A DNA stretch of 17,721 bases from an uncultured Collinsella sp. (lineage in GTDB: Bacteria; Actinomycetota; Coriobacteriia; Coriobacteriales; Coriobacteriaceae), in the NCBI GenBank assembly GCA_900550815.1, contig URTW01000019.1, positions 1 through 17,721 on the forward strand, written 5' to 3'. The position numbers and the translations under genes were made by a program. Below, one piece after another: positions 13,994 through 17,721 of the stretch; the first letter of the stretch is position 1, and the number at the start of each line of letters is the position of its first letter. The notes beneath the pieces are model-generated. The model worked only from the letters and a program-made list of their open reading frames with translations. It was not told the origin of the DNA and searched no databases.

Positions 13994-14914
13994 CTACACG
14001 CGCAGGTAGCGGCGCATGGCGATGGCAGAACCAAAGAGACCGATAATCACGCCGACCAGAATCAGCGCAGCATAGGTCACCAAGTAGTACTGCATCGGCA
14101 GGGCAAACGACATCCAGCCGATGCTCTCCTGCAGACGCGGGATCATCAGATTGCGCAGAAGCTCCAGAACGCCGATGGAAAGCAGCGAGCCCAAAATGGC
14201 CTGCAGCACGCCCTCGGTGATAAACGGGCCACGAATGAAGCCGTTGCTGGCGCCGACCAGACGCATAATCGCAATCTCACGACGACGCGCCGTGATGGAT
14301 AGGCGAATCGTGTTGTTGATGAAGATGAAAGCGATAAAGGTCAGAAGGCCAACGAGCACCACGGCGGCGATGCGGATATAGTTGGTCACCTGGAACAGGC
14401 GGCTCACTTCCTCCTGGCCGTACAGCACGCTCGCGTTGACGTCGCCGTCATCCGCGATCTTCTGGAAATCGGCATCCTTCTTGAGCTTCTTTGCCGTGCT
14501 CTCGACCTTGGACGGATCGTCCATCTCAATTGCAAACGAAGCCGGCAGCGGGTTCTGGCCATCGAGCGCGCTCATGGTGGCGTCGGCGTTGCCCGACATC
14601 TTGCTCGTATACTCGGCCAGCGCGTCGTCCTTGTCCTTATAGGTCACGGACTTGACGTTATTCCACGTCTTAAGCTCGGCCTCAAAAGCCTGAACATCGG
14701 CCTGATCGGCGTCATCACTAATGAACGCGTTGATGACAACCTGATCCTCGACGGTGCCGATCACGGAGTTCAGCATCGCGGAGCCCATGATGAACAGGCC
14801 GATGATAAACAGCGAAAGGAAGATCGTGATGACGGCGCCGAGCGAGGTAGTCCAGTTACGGAAGAAGTGGCTGATTGCCTCTTTGAAGGAGTAGCCCACG
14901 TTAGTTGGTGCCAT
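13994..14914 (-). CDS. ftsX: Cell division protein FtsX
   Basis: A 306-residue integral membrane protein of the FtsEX complex, which couples ATP hydrolysis by FtsE in the cytoplasm to control of peptidoglycan hydrolases outside the cell. Visible: a short cytosolic N-terminus with FKEAISHFFRNWTTSLGAVI, a first membrane segment (about residues 25-50), an extracellular domain (about 55-170, Asp/Lys-rich, with FEAELKTWNNVKSVTYKDKD), and three more membrane segments around residues 180-203, 230-255 and 275-300. The RREIAIMRLVGASNGFIRGPF motif of the ABC3-type permease family lies between segments 2 and 3. ATG 14914 overlaps the end of ftsE by 14 nt, with GGAGG inside ftsE. The extracellular loop is of Gram-positive size. 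Confidence 0.94.
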   Translation of the reverse strand: MAPTNVGYSFKEAISHFFRNWTTSLGAVITIFLSLFIIGLFIMGSAMLNSVIGTVEDQVVINAFISDDADQADVQAFEAELKTWNNVKSVTYKDKDDALAEYTSKMSGNADATMSALDGQNPLPASFAIEMDDPSKVESTAKKLKKDADFQKIADDGDVNASVLYGQEEVSRLFQVTNYIRIAAVVLVGLLTFIAFIFINNTIRLSITARRREIAIMRLVGASNGFIRGPFITEGVLQAILGSLLSIGVLELLRNLMIPRLQESIGWMSFALPMQYYLVTYAALILVGVIIGLFGSAIAMRRYLRV

Positions 14915-16121
14915 AGTTGCCGTAACCTCCCCTCTCCTGGTCGCGGATGACGTGGCCGCCCTCGAGGGCGATCACGCGACGGTGCATGCTATCGACCATC
15001 TCGCGGTCGTGCGTGGCGACGATCACGGTGGTGCCAGTGCGGTTAATACGCTCGAGCAGCTTCATGATGCCCAGCGAGATCGCCGGGTCGAGGTTGCCCG
15101 TGGGCTCGTCGCAGATCAGCAGCGGCGGACGGTTGACCATAGCACGGGCGACGGCAACGCGCTGCTGCTCGCCACCGGAAAGCTGGTCGGGCAGCGAGTC
15201 CATCTGATCGGCCAGACCGACCAGACGCAGCACCTCGGGCACCTGGCTGCGAATGACGCCCTTGGGCTTGCCGATGCACTGCAGGGCAAACGCCACGTTT
15301 TCGTAGGCGGTCTTTTGCGGCAGAAGCTTAAAGTCCTGGAACACGGCGCCAATCTGGCGGCGCAGGAACGGAACCTTGCGATTCTTGATCTTCATGAGGT
15401 CCTGACCGGCAACCAGGATGCGGCCGCTCGTCGGCTTGACGTCGCGGTTGAGCGTCGACAGCAGCGTGGTCTTACCCGAGCCGGAGTGACCGACCAGGAA
15501 GACGAACTCGCCCGGATAGATCTCGATGTTGATGTCGTCGAGTGCAGGCTTGTTGGGCTGTGCCGGATAGATCTTGGTGACATGCTCCATAAGGATGACG
15601 GGCTCGACACCGGCCTGCTTGGCCATCTTCTTGCGGCTGGCCTGCGGATCGATGGGCGCAAACACCGACGTGAAATCGGGGTTGTTGAGCGCGTTATCGA
15701 GGCTTGCGACCTCGGCGGCCTGATCGCTCTCGACCACCGGGGCAGCAGGCTGCGTGGGATCGGGAATAGCAGCAAAGAGACCGGACTGCGCAGGCTGAGG
15801 AGCCGGCGTCGCAGGGGCCATGGGGTCGGGAATGCCGGCCATGGTAGGCTGCGGCGTGGCGGCACCAGCCTGAGGCTGCTCCACGCGAGCGGTCACGGCC
15901 TGAACGGGCTCAAAACCCGCCGTGCCGGAAAGCGCGACATCGCTGGTTGGATTGTAGGCAAAGGGATCGGATGCCGGCTGTGCCTGATCTGCCGGCTGAG
16001 CGGGGGCCTGAGCAACAGGCTGGCCCTCTGAATCCGGAGTGGCGAAACGACTGCCCTGGACGCCTGCCTGCGTCTTGGGGGCATCATCGCCCGCACCGGA
16101 GGTACGGAAGTGGTTACCCAC
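14901..16121 (-). CDS. ftsE: Cell division ATP-binding protein FtsE with long N-terminal extension
   Basis: A 406-residue protein. Residues 173-400 are a normal FtsE ABC ATPase: VILMEHVTKIYPAQPNKPAL, Walker A GHSGSGKTT (211-219), the Q-loop in GAVFQDFKLLP, signature LSGGEQQRVAVARAM, Walker B LLICDEPTGNLD and the switch histidine in VIVATHD. The first ~172 residues are extra: low-complexity, rich in Ala, Pro, Gln and Asp, with two IPDP repeats (97-100 and 119-122), and ending in a basic patch ASRKKMAKQAG. FtsE is usually about 230 residues. The extension is probably real, because GTG 16121 has AAGGAG 5 nt upstream and the frame is continuous with no good internal start in front of the ATPase. 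It could be a flexible linker or a docking region for division or cell-wall proteins. It overlaps ftsX by 14 nt. Confidence 0.92.
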   Translation of the reverse strand: MGNHFRTSGAGDDAPKTQAGVQGSRFATPDSEGQPVAQAPAQPADQAQPASDPFAYNPTSDVALSGTAGFEPVQAVTARVEQPQAGAATPQPTMAGIPDPMAPATPAPQPAQSGLFAAIPDPTQPAAPVVESDQAAEVASLDNALNNPDFTSVFAPIDPQASRKKMAKQAGVEPVILMEHVTKIYPAQPNKPALDDINIEIYPGEFVFLVGHSGSGKTTLLSTLNRDVKPTSGRILVAGQDLMKIKNRKVPFLRRQIGAVFQDFKLLPQKTAYENVAFALQCIGKPKGVIRSQVPEVLRLVGLADQMDSLPDQLSGGEQQRVAVARAMVNRPPLLICDEPTGNLDPAISLGIMKLLERINRTGTTVIVATHDREMVDSMHRRVIALEGGHVIRDQERGGYGNYGTN

Positions 16122-16166
16122 TGGTGCTCCTTATCGTCGTGCGTTTAAACTACATGAGCGCTTTGT

Positions 16167-16191
16167 ATTTTAGCAGCATTAGCTTTGCTGC
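16167..16191 (-). promoter_or_regulatory. Extended -10 promoter of ftsEX with a palindrome in the spacer
   Basis: On the minus strand TGCTAAAAT gives an extended -10 (hexamer 16167-16172), placing the start near 16160, about 39 nt before the ftsE GTG. There is no good -35. The palindrome GCAGCA (16173-16178), 7-nt gap, TGCTGC (16186-16191) occupies the spacer, where a bound repressor would block the promoter. Confidence 0.5.
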
Positions 16192-16235
16192 ACATAAGAA
16201 GCATGGCCGTGTTTGGGTCCCTCCGGCCGGACACG

Positions 16236-16336
16236 GGGTTACTTTCCAAATCGTCCTCGGACATGTCGGAGCCCCCGCTGCGCGCTTCGCGCTGCGGGGG
16301 CTCCTCCGTCCTGCGGAAAGATTTGGGAGGTAACCC
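16236..16336. repeat. 101-bp multi-part palindrome in the ftsE-transketolase gap
   Basis: Outer arms of 17 bp (16236-16252 with 16320-16336: GGGTTACTTTCCAAATC against GATTTGGGAGGTAACCC) pair at 15 positions, the other two being wobble-compatible on the minus-strand RNA. The inner arms GGAGCCCCCGC (16268-16278) and GCGGGGGCTCC (16294-16304) pair perfectly for 11 bp, capped by GCGCG-CTT-CGCGC. The intervening segments pair only partly. Smaller stems flank it (CCGTGT 16207-16212 with ACACGG 16231-16236; GCGGCC 16342-16347 with GGCCGC 16362-16367). No reading frame with a start and ribosome binding site is convincing. The whole gap 16122-16568 otherwise contains the ftsE promoter at one end and the transketolase terminator at the other. 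Confidence 0.7.
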
Positions 16337-16480
16337 TGTACGCGGCCTGCGGCTATTAAGGGGCCGCCGCGTTTATCTTGGGGTACTGCATATACAAAGT
16401 TGGAAGGGTCTGAATTGCACTTTGCTGTACTGGGCTCTCTTCCCGGAGAAAGCCTCGCTTGGTGCGGCTCTGATTTAGCT

Positions 16481-16521
16481 GAAATATAAAACAGGGCCGC
16501 CCTCTTTGAGGACGCCCCTGT
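16481..16521 (-). terminator. Intrinsic terminator of the transketolase operon
   Basis: A 14-bp stem, ACAGGGCCGCCCTC (16491-16504) with GAGGACGCCCCTGT (16508-16521), with 12 Watson-Crick pairs, one G-U and one mismatch, and a 3-nt loop. TTTTATATTTC follows on the minus strand. It is 47 nt beyond the stop codon. Confidence 0.85.
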
Positions 16522-16568
16522 CGGCGTTTGAATGCGATTGGCTTGTTGCCGATTGAGCGATGGCTGCT

Positions 16569-17510
16569 CTAGGCCAAGAACTCCTTGGTGGTCGCCATGA
16601 TGTTGGCGGCGTCCAGGCCGTACTTGTGCAGGAGCTCGGCACCCGGGCCAGACTCACCGAAGGTGTCGTTGACGCCAATCTTCTTGAGCGGCGTCGGGCA
16701 CTGCTCGCACAGGACGTCGGCAACGGCGCTGCCCAGGCCACCGATCACAGAGTGCTCCTCGACGGTCACGACGTGGCCGGTCTTGGTGGCGCTCTTGACG
16801 ATCAGGTCGGCATCGATGGGCTTGATGGTGTGCATGTTGATGACCTCGGCATCGATGCCCTCAGCAGCAAGCTGCTCAGCGGCCTCGAGCGCCTCGCCGA
16901 CCATCAGGCCGCAGGCGATGATGGTGACGTCGGTGCCCTCGCGCATGACGATGCCCTTGCCCACCTCGAACTTGTAGGTTTCGGGGTCGTTGATAACCGG
17001 CGAGGCCAAACGGGCGAAGCGCATGTACACCGGACCGTCGCACTCGTAGGCGGCGCGCGTCACGGCACGGGCCTCGACGTCGTCGGCAGGAACGATCACG
17101 GTCATGCCGGGGATGACGCGCATGAGGGCGATATCCTCGCAGCACTGGTGCGTGGCGCCATCCTCGCCCACCGAGATACCGGCGTGCGTGGCACCGATCT
17201 TAACGTTGAGGTGCGGGTAGCCGATGGAGTTACGAACTTGCTCAAAGGCGCGACCGGCAGCGAACATGGCAAAGGTGCTCGCGAAGGCAACACGACCGGT
17301 GGTCGCGATACCGGCGGCGACGCCCATCAGGTTGCTCTCGGCAATGCCCACATCGAAGAAACGATCGGGGCAGGCGGCCTTGAACTTGCCGGTCTGCGTG
17401 GCGGCGGCCAGGTCGGCGTCGAGGACCACAAAGTCATCGTGCTCGTTGGCGAGCTCGACGAGGGCCTCGCCGTAGCTTACACGCGTGGCGATTTTCTTGA
17501 CGTCTGCCAT
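16569..17510 (-). CDS. Transketolase, C-terminal subunit
   Basis: A 313-residue protein carrying the pyrimidine-binding and C-terminal domains of a split transketolase. It moves two-carbon ketol units in the non-oxidative pentose phosphate pathway, using thiamine diphosphate at the interface with the N-terminal subunit. Visible: RVSYGEALVELANEHDDFVV, DADLAAATQTGKF, then FFDVGIAESNLMGVAAGIA (about residues 54-72) with the Glu expected to activate the thiazolium cofactor, THAGISVGEDGATHQCCEDI, and VTVEEHSVIGGLGSAVADVL in the C-terminal domain. ATG 17510 begins MADVKKIATRVSYG, with GGAG 7 nt upstream; the frame is open further but overlaps the other subunit. It starts 1 nt after the stop of the N-terminal subunit, so the two are translationally coupled. 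Confidence 0.94.
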   Translation of the reverse strand: MADVKKIATRVSYGEALVELANEHDDFVVLDADLAAATQTGKFKAACPDRFFDVGIAESNLMGVAAGIATTGRVAFASTFAMFAAGRAFEQVRNSIGYPHLNVKIGATHAGISVGEDGATHQCCEDIALMRVIPGMTVIVPADDVEARAVTRAAYECDGPVYMRFARLASPVINDPETYKFEVGKGIVMREGTDVTIIACGLMVGEALEAAEQLAAEGIDAEVINMHTIKPIDADLIVKSATKTGHVVTVEEHSVIGGLGSAVADVLCEQCPTPLKKIGVNDTFGESGPGAELLHKYGLDAANIMATTKEFLA

Positions 17511-17511
17511 C

Positions 17512-17721
17512 CTAGAGCTCCTCTCCGGCGGCCGTGAGCTCTGCCATGGCCTGCTCAAACTGTTCATCGTTGGGGGCCTTGCCGTGCCAACCCACCTGGT
17601 TTTCCATAAAGGCAACGCCCTTGCCCTTCATGGTCTCGGCGATAATGGCGGTCGGCTGCCCCGTGGTGGCGCGAGCCGCGGCATAGGCGGCGCGGATCTG
17701 GTCGATGTCGTTGCCGTCGGC
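17512..17721 (-). CDS. Transketolase, N-terminal subunit (partial, C-terminal 69 residues)
   Basis: This frame enters from the right edge and ends at TAG 17514-17512. It reads ADGNDIDQIRAAYAAARATT, then GQPTAIIAETMKGKGVAFME and NQVGWHGKAPNDEQFEQAMA, ending LTAAGEEL. The DGND followed by TMKGKGV and WHGK-P pattern is the end of the thiamine-diphosphate binding domain of transketolases. Separate N and C subunit genes are a normal arrangement in Coriobacteria, many Firmicutes and archaea, not a frameshift: the stop is followed after 1 nt by a well-formed ATG with its own ribosome binding site inside this gene. The pyrophosphate-binding motif lies outside the window. Confidence 0.93.
   Translation of the reverse strand, partial: ADGNDIDQIRAAYAAARATTGQPTAIIAETMKGKGVAFMENQVGWHGKAPNDEQFEQAMAELTAAGEEL

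Noticed and set aside
14952..16031. A 359-residue plus-strand open frame opposite ftsE.
   Set aside because: It mirrors the ftsE coding frame. No ribosome binding site or domain is visible, and ftsE on the other strand has all ABC motifs.
16236..16336. Integron attC site.
   Set aside because: The arms lack the inverse-core and core GTTRRRY-type motifs in the right orientation, and no integrase or cassette is nearby.
16185..16478. A 97-residue plus-strand open frame in the ftsE-transketolase gap.
   Set aside because: It runs through the large palindrome and has no ribosome binding site. Its composition (Arg/Gly/Leu) reflects the hairpin arms rather than a protein family.
17508..17516. Frameshifted or broken transketolase.
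   Set aside because: The stop and the next ATG are 1 nt apart, with a proper ribosome binding site. Split transketolase subunits are a well-known arrangement.
16560..17537. A 325-residue plus-strand open frame opposite the transketolase C subunit.
   Set aside because: It is a shadow of the transketolase gene, whose catalytic motifs are unmistakable on the minus strand.

Overview
The window is about 17.7 kb of high-GC, densely packed bacterial chromosome. Gene content and protein style point to the Coriobacteriia (Actinomycetota), most likely Collinsella or a close relative. The supports are the split transketolase, a Firmicutes-type MurNAc catabolic operon in a GC-rich genome, RNase R, SmpB, FtsEX, and strong AGGAGG ribosome binding sites. 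The assignment is from pattern recognition, not a database match. Nearly all genes after the first 1.5 kb are on the minus strand.

Layout. 1-1534 (+): the 3' end of phosphoglycerate mutase (gpmA), then an Nramp-type metal transporter. 1611-2421 (-): a flavin reductase followed by a very short rubredoxin, a plausible electron-transfer pair. 2473-4056 (-): a TPR-like protein gene overlapping smpB, ended by a terminator; the stretch between smpB and that terminator holds an unusual nested palindrome. 4100-4340 (-): tRNA-Gln(CUG) and tRNA-Glu(CUC) with a clear promoter and terminator. 4544-4954 (+): a small unassigned protein. 4974-5143: an exactly periodic array of three 46-nt palindromes. 5151-5510 (-): an ArsC/Spx-like thioredoxin-fold protein.

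5603-10046 (-) is the functional centre: murR-murQ-murP-mupG, a complete operon for taking up and degrading N-acetylmuramic acid (MurNAc) sugars from peptidoglycan. MurP is the PTS EIIBC that imports and phosphorylates. MupG (DUF871/GH170) would cleave 6-phospho-muramyl disaccharides. MurQ turns MurNAc-6P into GlcNAc-6P. MurR is the RpiR-type regulator. A terminator-like hairpin sits directly before mupG, and two palindromes lie upstream of murR.

10142-11606 (-): a VanZ-family membrane protein and a small serine recombinase whose upstream region carries REP-like repeats. 11723-13858 (-): RNase R. 13994-16121 (-): ftsE-ftsX, where FtsE has an unusual ~172-residue Pro/Ala/Gln-rich N-terminal extension. 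16122-16568: a long non-coding stretch with an extended -10 promoter for ftsE, a 101-bp palindrome and the transketolase terminator. 16569-17721 (-): both subunits of a split transketolase, the N-terminal one running off the window.

No phage, plasmid, IS or CRISPR locus is visible. The most unexplained material is intergenic: the 46-nt palindrome array, the 101-bp palindrome before ftsE and the nested palindrome after smpB.
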